Shown: in pieces, positions 9,710 to 21,268 of the stretch
Layout: the number at the start of each line of letters is the position of its first letter
Position numbering within the stretch: the stretch's first letter is position 1
Assembly: GCA_947632145.1 (NCBI GenBank)
Contig: CANRNW010000007.1
Coordinates: 1 to 49,372, forward strand
Length of the DNA: 49,372 bases
Direction of reading: 5' to 3'
Source of the DNA: an uncultured Clostridia bacterium
GTDB lineage: Bacteria > Bacillota > Clostridia > TANB77 > CAG-508
Program-made: the position numbers and the translations under genes
Notes under the pieces: model-generated
Seen by the model: only the letters and a program-made list of their open reading frames with translations
Database searches by the model: none
What the model was told of the DNA's origin: nothing

Positions 9710-10901
9710 TTATATTTTTATACTTCTTTTCCCTTTAAAAATATTTTTTGCTTTTTTATCGTATACTGTTCTTCTCTTGTTTAATAATGAATAAACTAGT
9801 GAAGTTATTGGTACTGTAAATACTACCCCCATGCTTCCTGCTAGTGCAGATACAGCTTCTATTGCTATTGTTTCCTTATTTATTATTTCTCCAATTGACA
9901 TATCTGATGCCATAAATAATAGTATTAGTGTTAATGAACCACCTACATAAGCAAGTATAAGTGTGTTAGTCATTGTTCCTATAACATCCCCACCTATATT
10001 CATACCACTTTTCAATAATTCTTTCCAAGTAATATCTGGATTTTTTTGTTTTATTTCATCTAGTGCAGATGCAATTGACATTCCAACATCCATACAAGCA
10101 CCTAATGCTGATATTAAAATTCCTGCAAAGAATAAATCTCTAAAATTAAACACTAATTCTTTTGATGCAACAGCTAATAATAATGCTTCTTCTGTTACAC
10201 CAGAAATTTTAGATAAAAAGCTAAATATAACAGCTAGAAGTCCTGCTGTTAGAACTCCTCCTGATGTTCCTATTGCTGCGGTTATTGATTTTTTGTTAAT
10301 TCCTGATATTATTATAAATGTTAACACTATTATTACAATTGATGTTCCAACTGATAACCATATTGCATTTTTGCCAGCATATATTCCTTTTATCATGATA
10401 AAATATATTGCAAATATTGTTACTACCAAACCTAATATTGCTTTTACACCTTGTTTTTTTCCTATTGCTAATATTATTGCAAAAAATACTAAAATCATTA
10501 GTATTATGTAGTTTTGTCTTATTACTTCGTATATTGTAACATCTGTAATTGTATCTCCATCTACTGACAATGTTGCCATTACAGTATTACCTTTGCTTAA
10601 TTCATTTCCAACTATTTTGTTGTCCATATCGTAAGTCATTACATATACAGTATCTATCTTTTGTCCTTTATATTTTCCGATCCTTTATTTGTAAAGTTAC
10701 ATCTTGTAATGTTCTTTTTACTCCTTCTGCTTCCTCTTTTACATAAGACTTTCCGGCACTCACTACTTTTGCATTTACTTGTACTTTTTCAGTTGTTGAT
10801 ACTGGTTGTAATGGTGAAGTTTCTGCATCTGTAGCAAGTGAACATGTACATATTGAAAATAACATTAAAAATAATACAAATACTGTTATTGCCTTTTTCA
10901 T
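9710..10901 (-). CDS. YibE/F family membrane protein, split by a +1 frame break at CGG 10677-10679
   Basis: N-terminal part (10668..10901) has signal peptide and ends ...VTLQIKDRKI*; skipping G10679 gives ...LQIKDGKYKGQKIDTVYVMTYDMDNKIVGNEL... into the 309-aa membrane ORF; about 396 aa in total. Confidence 0.85.
10677..10679 (-). other. Candidate +1 frameshift CGG site, yibE/F-like
   Basis: CAA ATA AAG GAT [C] GGA AAA TAT AAA. Confidence 0.8.
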
Positions 10902-10975
10902 TAAAATTCATCCTTTCAAAATAGGCGATTAAAATTTTCTTTATGCCGTTTGATACTTTCCATACTCATCTACAA

Positions 10976-12409
10976 TTATAATCTAATTGCTCTACCTATC
11001 ATTCTATTTATTCCATCATCTGCTGAATCTATTTCTATTCCAGGTCCTCCTGCTAGTATTATTAAATCCCCTTTTTCTAATTTTTTATCTTTTAATAATT
11101 TATCTATTCCTAGTTTTAATACTTTTTCTACACTGTCTTGTTTTTCAAACAAAAGTGGTTCTACTCCCCAAACTGGAGATAATTGCTTATATGTTTTTTC
11201 TATTTCTGTTAATGCATATACTGGACAAGCTGGTAATAAACTTGATAATAAGTTTGGAGTATCTCCTGTTTGTGTGTATGCAACTATTGCTTTAGCATCT
11301 GTAGTTAATGCTGATTCACATATAGCATAATTTACTCTCCATTCATCTGTTACTTTTGATAAATCATATTCTCTTCTTTTAAATCTACCCCAATATTTAA
11401 TTGACTTTTCTATTGCATCAGCTATTTTATTCATAGTTTCAACACATTCAACTGGATATTTTCCCATTGCGCTTTCTCCTGATAGCATTATTGCACCTGT
11501 TCCATCAAATATTGCATTTGCAACATCACTTACTTCTGCTCTAGTTGGTCTTGGACTATTGCTCATTGATTCCAACATCTGTGTAGCTGTAATAACTATC
11601 TTTCCAGCTCTATTGCACTCTTTTATAAAATATTTTTGCACTATAGGAACTTGTTCTAATGGTATTTCAACTCCCATATCTCCACGTGCAATCATAATTC
11701 CATCTACTACTTTTAATATTTCTTTAAAATTATCTATTCCTTCTTGATTTTCTATTTTTGCTATTATTTTTATTTTTTGTCCACCATTATCATCTAATAC
11801 TTTTCTAACATCTAAAACATCATTAGCATTTCTTACAAATGATGCAGCAACATATTCAAAATCTACTTTTACTGCATCTTTTAAGTCTTGTATATCTTTT
11901 TCTTTTAAACTAGGTAATTTTATAGAACATCCTGGTATGTTTATGCTCTTTCTGTTTCCTAATTTTCCACCTTCTATAATTTTGCAATATATATCTTTAT
12001 TTTTTATTTCTTCTACTACTATTCCAATTAGCCCATCATCTATAAGAATTTTGGTTCCAACTTTAACATCTTGATATAAATTTTTGTAACTTACAGATGT
12101 ACCATTTACATCTCCTTCACAGTCTTCATTGTATAAAACAAATTTATTTCCCTCTTCTAAGAATACTGGTGCTTCTTTTAATTTCCCTGTTCTTATTTCT
12201 GGGCCTTGCATATCTAACATTAAAGCTATAGGCACATTTAGTTCTTCTCTTGCTTGTTTTACAGCATTTATGAATTTTTCTTGATCTGGATATGAGCCAT
12301 GTGAAAAGTTTATTCTTGCCATATTCATTCCTGCTTTTATCATTTTCTTTAATACTTCTACATCTCCAGAAGCTGGACCTATTGTACATACTATTTTTGT
12401 TTTTCTCAT
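10976..12409 (-). CDS. pyk: Pyruvate kinase
   Basis: MRKTKIVCTIGPASGDVEVLKKMIKAGMNMARINFSHG; MIARGDMGVEIP; the ORF-track extension upstream to 12475 crosses a hairpin repeat and is probably not coding. Confidence 0.95.
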   Translation of the reverse strand: MRKTKIVCTIGPASGDVEVLKKMIKAGMNMARINFSHGSYPDQEKFINAVKQAREELNVPIALMLDMQGPEIRTGKLKEAPVFLEEGNKFVLYNEDCEGDVNGTSVSYKNLYQDVKVGTKILIDDGLIGIVVEEIKNKDIYCKIIEGGKLGNRKSINIPGCSIKLPSLKEKDIQDLKDAVKVDFEYVAASFVRNANDVLDVRKVLDDNGGQKIKIIAKIENQEGIDNFKEILKVVDGIMIARGDMGVEIPLEQVPIVQKYFIKECNRAGKIVITATQMLESMSNSPRPTRAEVSDVANAIFDGTGAIMLSGESAMGKYPVECVETMNKIADAIEKSIKYWGRFKRREYDLSKVTDEWRVNYAICESALTTDAKAIVAYTQTGDTPNLLSSLLPACPVYALTEIEKTYKQLSPVWGVEPLLFEKQDSVEKVLKLGIDKLLKDKKLEKGDLIILAGGPGIEIDSADDGINRMIGRAIRL

Positions 12410-12442
12410 ATTAAACATCCTCTTTCTATTCTTTATGCAAAT

Positions 12443-12470
12443 ATACGGACGAGCTTTTGCTCGCCCGTAT
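12443..12470. repeat. Palindromic element in pyk upstream region
   Basis: ATACGGACGAGCTTTTGCTCGCCCGTAT. Confidence 0.6.
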
Positions 12471-12555
12471 GCCATAATTATTCACTATTTACTAGAAAAT
12501 ATGTATGAGTCTTTGTGTTCTAAATGCTATATTTTTACAAATTTCTACATATTTT

Positions 12556-15120
12556 TTATGCTGTAATCCATTTTACCAAATTTAAGTTAGCACTGTCAAG
12601 TAGCATCTCGTGTTTTGGCATTACTCTAAATGTATAACCATAATCTCCACCAGTTACTAATTTTACTTTTGCTTCATAAGTATATATTTTTTCTTCTTCA
12701 TTTGAATTTGTAAGTATCATTGGTACTATTCCAATATTTTCTAATATTCCGTTTTCCATAACTCTTCCATAATATACTTGTGCTTCTATATTATCTGGTG
12801 ATATATTTGGTAATTTAACATTGCATATAACTTCAATTTCTTCTCTTGCATTTATTGTAATATTATCAAAATTATTTATTTGCGTAATTTCTATGTCATT
12901 CCAATTTGAATATAGTTCTTCTTTAAATTTATTATATTCTGTAACTTTATCTAATGTGTTAAAGTAGTTGTTTGTTAGATTGCATAATGGCATATATAAA
13001 TTTTCTACATAATCTATAACCATTCTAGAAGTGCTATATTTTGCGCCAGTAGAAATTATTGAATTTTTCATTATTTCTACCCATTCATCAGATATTCCTT
13101 TTTCGTTTTTAGCATAATATATTGGTATAATTTTATTTTCTAATGTATTATATAAACTATCACTATCTGCTAAATCTTGTGATTCATAAGATTCATAATC
13201 TGCGTTTGTTCCAATAGCCCAACCATTCTTGCTATTATATCCTTCAGCCCACCATCCATCTAGTACACTAAAGTTTATTACTCCATTTATTGAAGCCTTT
13301 TGTCCTGATGTTCCAGATGCTTCCATTGGTCTTCTTGGATTATTTAACCATACATCTACACCAGATACTAAATATCTTGCAATATTCATATTGTAATTTT
13401 CTAATACAAATATTTTTCCTTTGAATTGTGGCATCATTGAAATTTCATTTATATATTTTATTAAGTCTTGTCCTTCCTTATCTGCTGGATGTGCTTTTCC
13501 TGCAAATATTAACTGAACTGGTCTTGATTCGTCATTTAATATTTGTGTTATTCTTTCTAAATCTTTAAATATCAGTGTTGCTCTTTTATAAGTTGCAAAT
13601 CTTCTAGCGAATCCTATTGTTAATGCATTAGGATTTAATTTTGATGTTATTTCCTTTATTTGTTCATAATTCATTCCATTGCGTTTTAATCTGTTTGTAA
13701 CATTTTCTTTTACTAATTGTAATAATCTTTCTTTTCTAAATTTATGCTCATTCCATAATTCTTCATTTGGTATATTTTCTATCTTTTTCCAAGTATCTTG
13801 ATCATGTATTTCATCTTGCCAATATGGAGATAAATATTTATTATATAAATCTTTTAAATTGAATGCCAACCATGAGCAAGTATGAACTCCATTTGTTACA
13901 TAAGTAATTGGAGACTCGTTTGAAGCAATATTTGGCCATACATCTCCAAATAATTCTCTTGATACTGCTCCATGTAGTTTACTAACTCCATTTTTCTTTC
14001 CTGCAACTTTTAGAGCAAGTATTCCCATATTAAATTTTTGTTCTAATTCTTCTGTTGGCTTCATTCCAAGTTTTAAAAATTCTTCTCTTGATAAACCTAA
14101 TTTTGGCCAAAAATCTTTAAAGTATTTTTCTACTAAATCTAATGGGAACATATCGTTTCCTGCTGGAACTGGTGTATGTGTTGTAAATACTGTTTTTGCT
14201 GTTACTATTTCTTTTGCAAGATTAAATGATATTTGTTTTTCTTGCATTATATCTTTTATAACTTCTAACACTAAGAAAGATGAATGTCCCTCATTCATAT
14301 GATATATAGTTGGATTTAAGTTTAATATTTTTAGTAATTTTGCACCAGCCATGCCAAGAACAATCTCTTGTCTTATTCTCATTTCTTGGTCTCCACCATA
14401 TAAACGTAAAGTAACATTTCTGTAATCTTCTCTATTTTTTTCTATATCTGAATCTAACAAATATAAATTTATTCTTCCAACATTTATTTTCCAAACTTTT
14501 AAATATATTTTATCTTCTGGGAAATCTACATCTATTACTAAATCTTCTCCATCTTCTGTTTTTACTGGCAATATTGGTAAATTAGACATATCTAAATTTT
14601 TATATTCAGATTCTTGATTTCCAAATGCACCTATTTTTTGACCAAAGTAGCCATTTTTATATAATAATCCAACAGCAACAAAAGGCAATCCCAAATCACT
14701 TGCAGATTTTAAATGATCACCTGATAATATTCCAAGTCCACCTGAATATATAGGCAATATCTCATCTAAGCCATATTCAGCTGAGAAATATGCTATTAAA
14801 TTATTTTTATCATTTGGGTATTTTTTATTATACCAAGTATTTTTACTATTTATATAACTTTCAAAATTTTCAACTACTCTATCATATTCATTTAAAAATT
14901 CTGAATATTTTGTTACGTTTTCTAATTTTGCTTGATCAACCAATTTTAAAAACTTTACGGGATTTTTTTCGCATCTTTCCCATAAGTCTACATCTATAGT
15001 TTTAAACAATTTTAGAAAATCTGTGTTCCATGCCCACCATAAATTATTTGATATTCTAGATAAGTCTTTTATTCTTTCTGGTAACTGTGGATTTACTGTT
15101 ATTTTGTTAAATAAATACAT
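12556..15120 (-). CDS. glgP: Alpha-glucan (glycogen) phosphorylase
   Basis: N-terminal DUF3417-like RISNNLWWAWN; YFSAEYGLDEILPIYSGGLGILSGDHLK; HMNEGHSSF; WLNNPRRPMEASGTSGQKASINGVINFSVLDGWWAEGYN. Confidence 0.95.
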   Translation of the reverse strand: MYLFNKITVNPQLPERIKDLSRISNNLWWAWNTDFLKLFKTIDVDLWERCEKNPVKFLKLVDQAKLENVTKYSEFLNEYDRVVENFESYINSKNTWYNKKYPNDKNNLIAYFSAEYGLDEILPIYSGGLGILSGDHLKSASDLGLPFVAVGLLYKNGYFGQKIGAFGNQESEYKNLDMSNLPILPVKTEDGEDLVIDVDFPEDKIYLKVWKINVGRINLYLLDSDIEKNREDYRNVTLRLYGGDQEMRIRQEIVLGMAGAKLLKILNLNPTIYHMNEGHSSFLVLEVIKDIMQEKQISFNLAKEIVTAKTVFTTHTPVPAGNDMFPLDLVEKYFKDFWPKLGLSREEFLKLGMKPTEELEQKFNMGILALKVAGKKNGVSKLHGAVSRELFGDVWPNIASNESPITYVTNGVHTCSWLAFNLKDLYNKYLSPYWQDEIHDQDTWKKIENIPNEELWNEHKFRKERLLQLVKENVTNRLKRNGMNYEQIKEITSKLNPNALTIGFARRFATYKRATLIFKDLERITQILNDESRPVQLIFAGKAHPADKEGQDLIKYINEISMMPQFKGKIFVLENYNMNIARYLVSGVDVWLNNPRRPMEASGTSGQKASINGVINFSVLDGWWAEGYNSKNGWAIGTNADYESYESQDLADSDSLYNTLENKIIPIYYAKNEKGISDEWVEIMKNSIISTGAKYSTSRMVIDYVENLYMPLCNLTNNYFNTLDKVTEYNKFKEELYSNWNDIEITQINNFDNITINAREEIEVICNVKLPNISPDNIEAQVYYGRVMENGILENIGIVPMILTNSNEEEKIYTYEAKVKLVTGGDYGYTFRVMPKHEMLLDSANLNLVKWITA

Positions 15121-15251
15121 TTAAAATTCCTCCTTGGTATTTCTTTTTTTCTTTTTCATTTGTATAGAAAAACATAATTCTATTATCTATTAAATTGATA
15201 TATTTGTCAAATGATTTTTAGCATAAATTTAAATTTTTTAATATACATAAC

Positions 15252-15277
15252 AAGGGCACTTTTCAGTGCCCTTGCAG
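15252..15277. repeat. Palindromic intergenic element
   Basis: AAGGGCACTTTTCAGTGCCCTTGCAG. Confidence 0.6.
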
Positions 15278-15297
15278 TTACATATTATTTATTATTG

Positions 15298-18200
15298 CTA
15301 TTTATTGTCTTCCCACCATTGTCTACCACGTGCAACAAAGTCTTCAACAATTTTTTGTTTCTCTTCCTCAGTTCCATTTTCTATTTCAAGTATTTTATAA
15401 ATATCTGGTACATCTGTATTATTAGCATCTGATATTGTTATATCAATTGTTCTTGTCTCATTTCCTTTTGTTCCTTTATTTATAGTAATTGTATCAGATT
15501 TTATACTACTAATATATTTTGCATCTGATGTAAGTGTTATAGTTAACACTACATCTCCAGTTACACCTAGTTCTTCTGGATTTGTTAGATTTTCATTTAA
15601 TTCATATTGATAATCAATAATTCCATAATATTCATCTAACCAGTTATCAAATCTTTCCTTTGTGATAGTTACTTTATAAGTAGTATCATCCACTTTTTCT
15701 ATTTTTGATATTGCTTGAATAGTTTCGCCGTCTTTTTTTGTATCATATAATAATTCTATTTCTATATTTCCAAATCCATGATATCCATTATTATTGTATC
15801 TCCATCCGTTATAATATTCTCCTGGATTTTTAGTAGTTGGATCATATGATATACTGTCTGTATAAGCTAAATTAGAATTATGTTCTTTATATAAATCTCT
15901 ATAATCTCTATAATCATAAAATTTATTACCTTTTGAGCTAAATGTATAAGATTTTTCATTAGTTATATTATCAGTAATCAATCTTCTATTTTCAGCTTTA
16001 TTGTATTTTTCAGTCCAATTTTGTGAATTTTTATTTGTAGTATTTTTATTAGTTAAAGTTATACTTGTTGCATTTTTTGTTGCTTCTGCTGCAACATTGA
16101 TTGCTTCTTCTTTTGTTGATAATCCTTCATAGTTAATTGCATAAGTATTTGGAATATATTTATTACCATTGCCATCAATATCTATTATAACTTGATATTC
16201 CTTACTTCCATTATTTTGAATATTAGATTGTTTTATGGCTTCTAATTTTAAATCTATAGTATCCAAATTTATAGTATTAACATTCATAATTTTTAATGGA
16301 TTAGCATGATTTGCTATTGGCAATTTTTGTTCATTAAGTTTACTTCCATCATATATATAAGAAGTTTTTGTTCCATTAGGATCTATTACACCAACAGTTG
16401 TACCATCTTGGAAATTTTCTGATGATAAAGTTAGTGTAAAATATTTTTCATTTTCGTTTAGTATTCCACTAATTTTACCATTAGCATCCATACTGTAGCC
16501 ATTAGATGTTGCAGAAGATGGAACTGATATTATCTCGTTTGTAACAGTATCAGGATCTGCAGCAATGATTTCTAAATCACTGCTAACAACTGTTTTTTTT
16601 GTTATTTCTTGTTTTGTTTTCTTGTCAATAATTTTTATACTTCCACCAACTTGTTTTTCTAATGCTTCATAAGATGTTTTTGCATCTTTGTGATCAGCTA
16701 TTATATCTGCTATTGTAGTTTGTTTTTTATTTCTCGTTATATTGCTTAACTCAACATCTTCTTTTAATACATAAAATGTTTTGTCTCCTATTTTTACTGT
16801 ATAAGCATTATCTTTTTTAACATATAATGAATCATAAGTTAAACTTTGTGTTACATTAGTTTGTACTGTAACCATTGTGTTACCTACTGTCCATCCTACA
16901 TGCACATACGTGTTTCCATCTCTAGTATATTCTCTTGCAAAATAAGTTGAACCTGAAGCATTTTTTATTTCATTATCATCTATACCCATTAGTTCATCAT
17001 TATATATACGATATCTCATTATAATTAGACCTGTTCTTGAATCTTTAAAAAGTACTCCATATATCTTAGAATGGTTTGAATTTACGTAATAGTTTATTGT
17101 ATTAGTAGTTGCTTTATGATCTGGGTAATTGTTTCTAGTTGTACCTATCATTCCTTGCCATTGTGCATCTAATGTTCCATCTTCATCAGCATCATATACT
17201 TTGCTATACTTACCATCTATTTTAAAATCGTCATCTGTCCATTGATTAGTCTCATGATTTTTTGTTATAGTTTCATAAGTAATTGGGGCTGTTACACCAG
17301 CAATATTAACTACAGCTTTTGTTTTGTTATCTGTAGTAATTGCAGGATGATTATAATCTTCATTATCGTATTGTAATCCACTTCCTGTCAATTTTACGTT
17401 ACTTACATTATTTTTTATTTCAATACCAGCTTCAGTATTTCCTGATACATCTAAGTTATCAATATTAACTGTAGTCATATTATCTGTAGTTCCAGCATAT
17501 ACATAAAATCCCTTTTTAGCTCCTGTTACCTTAAGATTCTTTAATGTTATGTTTGCTCTTGCTCCGATATTAATTACATAGTTTTTTCCTGCTGTTATTG
17601 AAATTGTTTTTACTGTACTATCAAGTGGTTCTATTGTTACTTTTCTTCCTTCACCAATATTTAATGTATCTTCTAATGAAATGTCATTTTTTAAATATAT
17701 ATTTGCAATGTTCGTATTTGATACTGCTTTTACTAATTCATCATTATTATTTACTACTCTAAATTTCGCATCAAATTTAATAGTATATTCTCCATTTTCA
17801 CCATCTGCTAATTGCACATTTTTGCTAAATTCTTCTACTTTAAGTATTAGTGATTTATTTAGCATATCATCTAATGTAGAATAACTTTTTAACAAATCAT
17901 TTATACCTTCTTTTATCTTATCCTTGCCATCTGAAGCTATAAATTCTTTTTTTGTTCCATCTAAGCTTAAGCTTATTTTGGTTACTTCTTTTTTATTTAA
18001 TACGTATTCTATTGCTTCTGCTAAAGATGTATCAGCTATTTTAGTTGATGCAATACCTTTTTGTGGAAGATTAAATGTAATTGTATGATTATTTTTTTCT
18101 AATGTAAATTCAGTAAATGTTCCATTCTCAACAACATCTTTAACAAATTTATCAACATCTAATTGCCAATGTGGAGTTAATTCTATGTTTTGATTTACTG

Positions 18201-19845
18201 CTTTTCCAAAATCATATTTTCCTTCTGCATCTGCCCAATATAAGAATGTATGATAATCTTTTGTTGGTTTAGCTTCTTCACTACTAACTTTATCTCCATC
18301 GCATACTTTTACTTGTTTATCTCCTGTTTTTCCGTCATCATATTTAAAAGTTACAGTTCTTTCTGGAGTAAATGTTACATTTGAATAATCTATTGTGTAA
18401 GTTTTTGCACAATAATTAGAACCTGTTCCATCTAAATCTACTTCTAGTGTAATTGGTGTAGATTTTTGCCCTTCATCTAAAGAAACTAACACTGTTAAGT
18501 ATACATTACCCATAGAATCTGATGTAATTCCTGTAAGATTTTCATCTTTTTCACTTCTTTTTAATTTAACTATTGCAGTGTCTTTACATCCCTTTGGTAG
18601 TGTGATTTTTAATGGTACATAATATCCTTCACCATCAGTTACTTTTAATTGTTTTTTTACTTCACCTGTTAATTTATAATCTGTGCTATCACCTTCTGCT
18701 ATTGTGGCACCATTTTTAGTAAAATCATATTGTTTATCTGTTATATTGTTTCCAGTTGTCGCAATTTCTACATTACTAATACTTGAATATTCTTGTAATT
18801 TTAAATATTGCCAATTTACTGTAATTGTATATGGTTCATATGCATCTTTTTCAGAACCATCTAAATCTATTTCTATTGTAAATTTTCTTGTTTTATCATC
18901 TTTATGTAAGTGTTTTAAGATATACATATTCTTTTTATCAGTTTCAAAATCTTTTCCTGTTAAAGTTTTATCTTCCCCATTACCTGATATTTTTACAGTC
19001 GTATCATCTGTTACTTCTTCTGTTGTAGTTATTGTAAATGCTAAATAATATTCTGTTAAGTGATCTCCACTAAACGTACCTTCCTTTAGTCCTGTTACTA
19101 TTGGAATTATTCCTGTTACATTAACTGTATTTTCAACTGTATTAAATTCAGGTTTATATTCTGCTGGATAATTCCAATCATATGAATTTTTTAATGTAGT
19201 TGCAGCAGTTGAATCACTTGTTACTGTTTGAGCAGAAAATTTACTAATTTTAGCCCATTTTGCTTTTAATTCTATATCGCCTGTTACTGGAGTATTAAAC
19301 TCGTATTTTGTTTCTTCTTTGTACCAGCCTTTAAATACGTATCCTTCTTTAGTTGGAGTTGTTGGCTCTGATACAGTATCTCCATCATGAACTTTAACAG
19401 AATCTATTGAGTTTCCACCATCTGTATTAAATGTTACTTTATATATATTTTTTACACCATCATAATCCATATAACATATATTCATTGGAGAATCTTCGCT
19501 TAAAATCCATTGTTTAGTTCCAACATAATTTTTTACTGGTTCCCATTTTTTTGTTTCAAAATTCTTTTCAAGTTTATATATTACCATTTCATCTGTATTT
19601 GTTTTGTCGCTTACCTTTATACTTGTAGAAGCTAGCATAACATCTTTTATTGTTATTTTTTTAGTAAATACATAATCTCCTATTACATATACTGTTTCTG
19701 TATTAGGATTTGCATATTCTATCTCTTCTCCTAATTCAGTTATGTTGTTTATTTCTCTTGCATACACTGAATTTGATATAATTAGTATAAAAAATGTTAT
19801 AACACTCATTAGTAAAAATTTTTTAATTTTACTCACAAAAATCAT
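15298..19845 (-). CDS. Giant secreted surface protein with InlB-type (Listeria-Bacteroides) repeats
   Basis: Signal peptide; YKVTFNTDGGNSIDSVKVHDGDTVSEPTTPTKEGYVFKGWYKEETKYEFNTPVTGDIELKAKWAK; second repeat RTVTFKYDDGKTG...LTPHWQ; 1515 aa. Confidence 0.8.
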   Translation of the reverse strand: MIFVSKIKKFLLMSVITFFILIISNSVYAREINNITELGEEIEYANPNTETVYVIGDYVFTKKITIKDVMLASTSIKVSDKTNTDEMVIYKLEKNFETKKWEPVKNYVGTKQWILSEDSPMNICYMDYDGVKNIYKVTFNTDGGNSIDSVKVHDGDTVSEPTTPTKEGYVFKGWYKEETKYEFNTPVTGDIELKAKWAKISKFSAQTVTSDSTAATTLKNSYDWNYPAEYKPEFNTVENTVNVTGIIPIVTGLKEGTFSGDHLTEYYLAFTITTTEEVTDDTTVKISGNGEDKTLTGKDFETDKKNMYILKHLHKDDKTRKFTIEIDLDGSEKDAYEPYTITVNWQYLKLQEYSSISNVEIATTGNNITDKQYDFTKNGATIAEGDSTDYKLTGEVKKQLKVTDGEGYYVPLKITLPKGCKDTAIVKLKRSEKDENLTGITSDSMGNVYLTVLVSLDEGQKSTPITLEVDLDGTGSNYCAKTYTIDYSNVTFTPERTVTFKYDDGKTGDKQVKVCDGDKVSSEEAKPTKDYHTFLYWADAEGKYDFGKAVNQNIELTPHWQLDVDKFVKDVVENGTFTEFTLEKNNHTITFNLPQKGIASTKIADTSLAEAIEYVLNKKEVTKISLSLDGTKKEFIASDGKDKIKEGINDLLKSYSTLDDMLNKSLILKVEEFSKNVQLADGENGEYTIKFDAKFRVVNNNDELVKAVSNTNIANIYLKNDISLEDTLNIGEGRKVTIEPLDSTVKTISITAGKNYVINIGARANITLKNLKVTGAKKGFYVYAGTTDNMTTVNIDNLDVSGNTEAGIEIKNNVSNVKLTGSGLQYDNEDYNHPAITTDNKTKAVVNIAGVTAPITYETITKNHETNQWTDDDFKIDGKYSKVYDADEDGTLDAQWQGMIGTTRNNYPDHKATTNTINYYVNSNHSKIYGVLFKDSRTGLIIMRYRIYNDELMGIDDNEIKNASGSTYFAREYTRDGNTYVHVGWTVGNTMVTVQTNVTQSLTYDSLYVKKDNAYTVKIGDKTFYVLKEDVELSNITRNKKQTTIADIIADHKDAKTSYEALEKQVGGSIKIIDKKTKQEITKKTVVSSDLEIIAADPDTVTNEIISVPSSATSNGYSMDANGKISGILNENEKYFTLTLSSENFQDGTTVGVIDPNGTKTSYIYDGSKLNEQKLPIANHANPLKIMNVNTINLDTIDLKLEAIKQSNIQNNGSKEYQVIIDIDGNGNKYIPNTYAINYEGLSTKEEAINVAAEATKNATSITLTNKNTTNKNSQNWTEKYNKAENRRLITDNITNEKSYTFSSKGNKFYDYRDYRDLYKEHNSNLAYTDSISYDPTTKNPGEYYNGWRYNNNGYHGFGNIEIELLYDTKKDGETIQAISKIEKVDDTTYKVTITKERFDNWLDEYYGIIDYQYELNENLTNPEELGVTGDVVLTITLTSDAKYISSIKSDTITINKGTKGNETRTIDITISDANNTDVPDIYKILEIENGTEEEKQKIVEDFVARGRQWWEDNK

Positions 19846-19873
19846 TCCTTTCTTTTTTATATACTACATATTT

Positions 19874-21268
19874 TTAATTATATTTTACTGTTGCAGTTAC
19901 TTTCTTACTTCCTATATCAATTATTGCATCACCTACTGATTTGTTTATCAATTCACCATCTACAGGTTGTGATTGATTAAATGCTTTTTTTATACCGTTA
20001 TAAGTTATAGAGTTATATCCACTAAAATTCGTCCCATCTTTTGTTACTGCTATAGAGTAAAAAATCAATCCGAATTTTCTTGATTCATCATCTGTAATAT
20101 CTGTAAATGTTATTACATATACGGAATTAACTGTAACTTTGTGTGTTGCAGAATATCCACCGTCTGCTGTTGTTACTGTTATTATTGTTTCTCCTTCAGA
20201 TATTCCTGTTACTACTCCATTATTTACAGAAGCAACACTTGGATTACTACTGCTCCATGTAAGATTTTTATTTGTTGCATTGCTTGGTTGTATACTTGCC
20301 GTTAATGTAATGCTACTTCTAACATTTACCTCACTTGCACCTGTTAAATTTACTTCTGTTACCGGTATATTACTTGGTTCTTGGTTTGGTTGTGTTTGTG
20401 ATTGGTTTGGTTGTGTATTCTGATTTGTTGAACTATTTTGTTGTGTATTTGTATTTGCTTTTACATTAACTGTATATGTACTTGTTTTTCTTCCATCAAC
20501 TGTTGTTACTGTTATTGTTACTTTACCTTCTTTTATTCCTCTTACATTTCCATTATTATCAACTGTTGCAATATTACGATTACTACTGCTCCAAGTTACT
20601 TGTTTATTTGTTGCATCTTCTGGCATTACTTTGGCTGTTAATTTAATTGTACTTCCAACTTTTACTTCGTTTGCTCCACTTATAGTTACTCCAGTTACTT
20701 CTATATTATTTTTTGTTACAGTTATTGTACAAGTTGCTGTATAGCCTCCATCCTCTGTTGTTACTGTTATTGTTGCTTCTCCTTCATTTACTGCCTGTAT
20801 ATTTCCATTTTCATCAACTGTTACTATATTCTCATCACTTGATGTCCATATTAGTTTTGTATGTCTTGCATTTTCTGGTAATATTTTAGCCTCTAAAATA
20901 GCTGTTGCATCTGGTGCTAAACTTAATTCTGTGGCATTTAATTCTACTCCTTCTATTTCGGCATTTCCTTCTTCTTCCCATTCTGCTTTTAATATCATAT
21001 CTTGTTTTACTGGTGTTTCAAAATCAAATAGTTCATCATTGTAATACCATCCTACAAATATGTATCCATCTTTTGCTGGATCAGCTGGTTTTGGAATTTT
21101 ATTATTTTCTTTAACAATTGCAGAACTTACTTCACTTCCACCATTGCTATCAAATGTTATTTTGTATTCTTTTACTGAACACACTTTTATTAAAAGTAAA
21201 ATAATAATTAGTATTGCTATAACTGCTATTACAGCAATTGCAATTTTCTTTTTGTTTTTTCCTTCCAT
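19874..21268 (-). CDS. Membrane-anchored protein with one InlB-type repeat and three BIG2 Ig-like domains
   Basis: N-terminal TM; KITFDSNGGSEV...GYIFVGWYYNDELFDFETPV; three ATNKxxTWSSSNxxxATVDxNGxVxGIxEGxxTITVTT-like repeats. Confidence 0.88.
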   Translation of the reverse strand: MEGKNKKKIAIAVIAVIAILIIILLLIKVCSVKEYKITFDSNGGSEVSSAIVKENNKIPKPADPAKDGYIFVGWYYNDELFDFETPVKQDMILKAEWEEEGNAEIEGVELNATELSLAPDATAILEAKILPENARHTKLIWTSSDENIVTVDENGNIQAVNEGEATITVTTEDGGYTATCTITVTKNNIEVTGVTISGANEVKVGSTIKLTAKVMPEDATNKQVTWSSSNRNIATVDNNGNVRGIKEGKVTITVTTVDGRKTSTYTVNVKANTNTQQNSSTNQNTQPNQSQTQPNQEPSNIPVTEVNLTGASEVNVRSSITLTASIQPSNATNKNLTWSSSNPSVASVNNGVVTGISEGETIITVTTADGGYSATHKVTVNSVYVITFTDITDDESRKFGLIFYSIAVTKDGTNFSGYNSITYNGIKKAFNQSQPVDGELINKSVGDAIIDIGSKKVTATVKYN

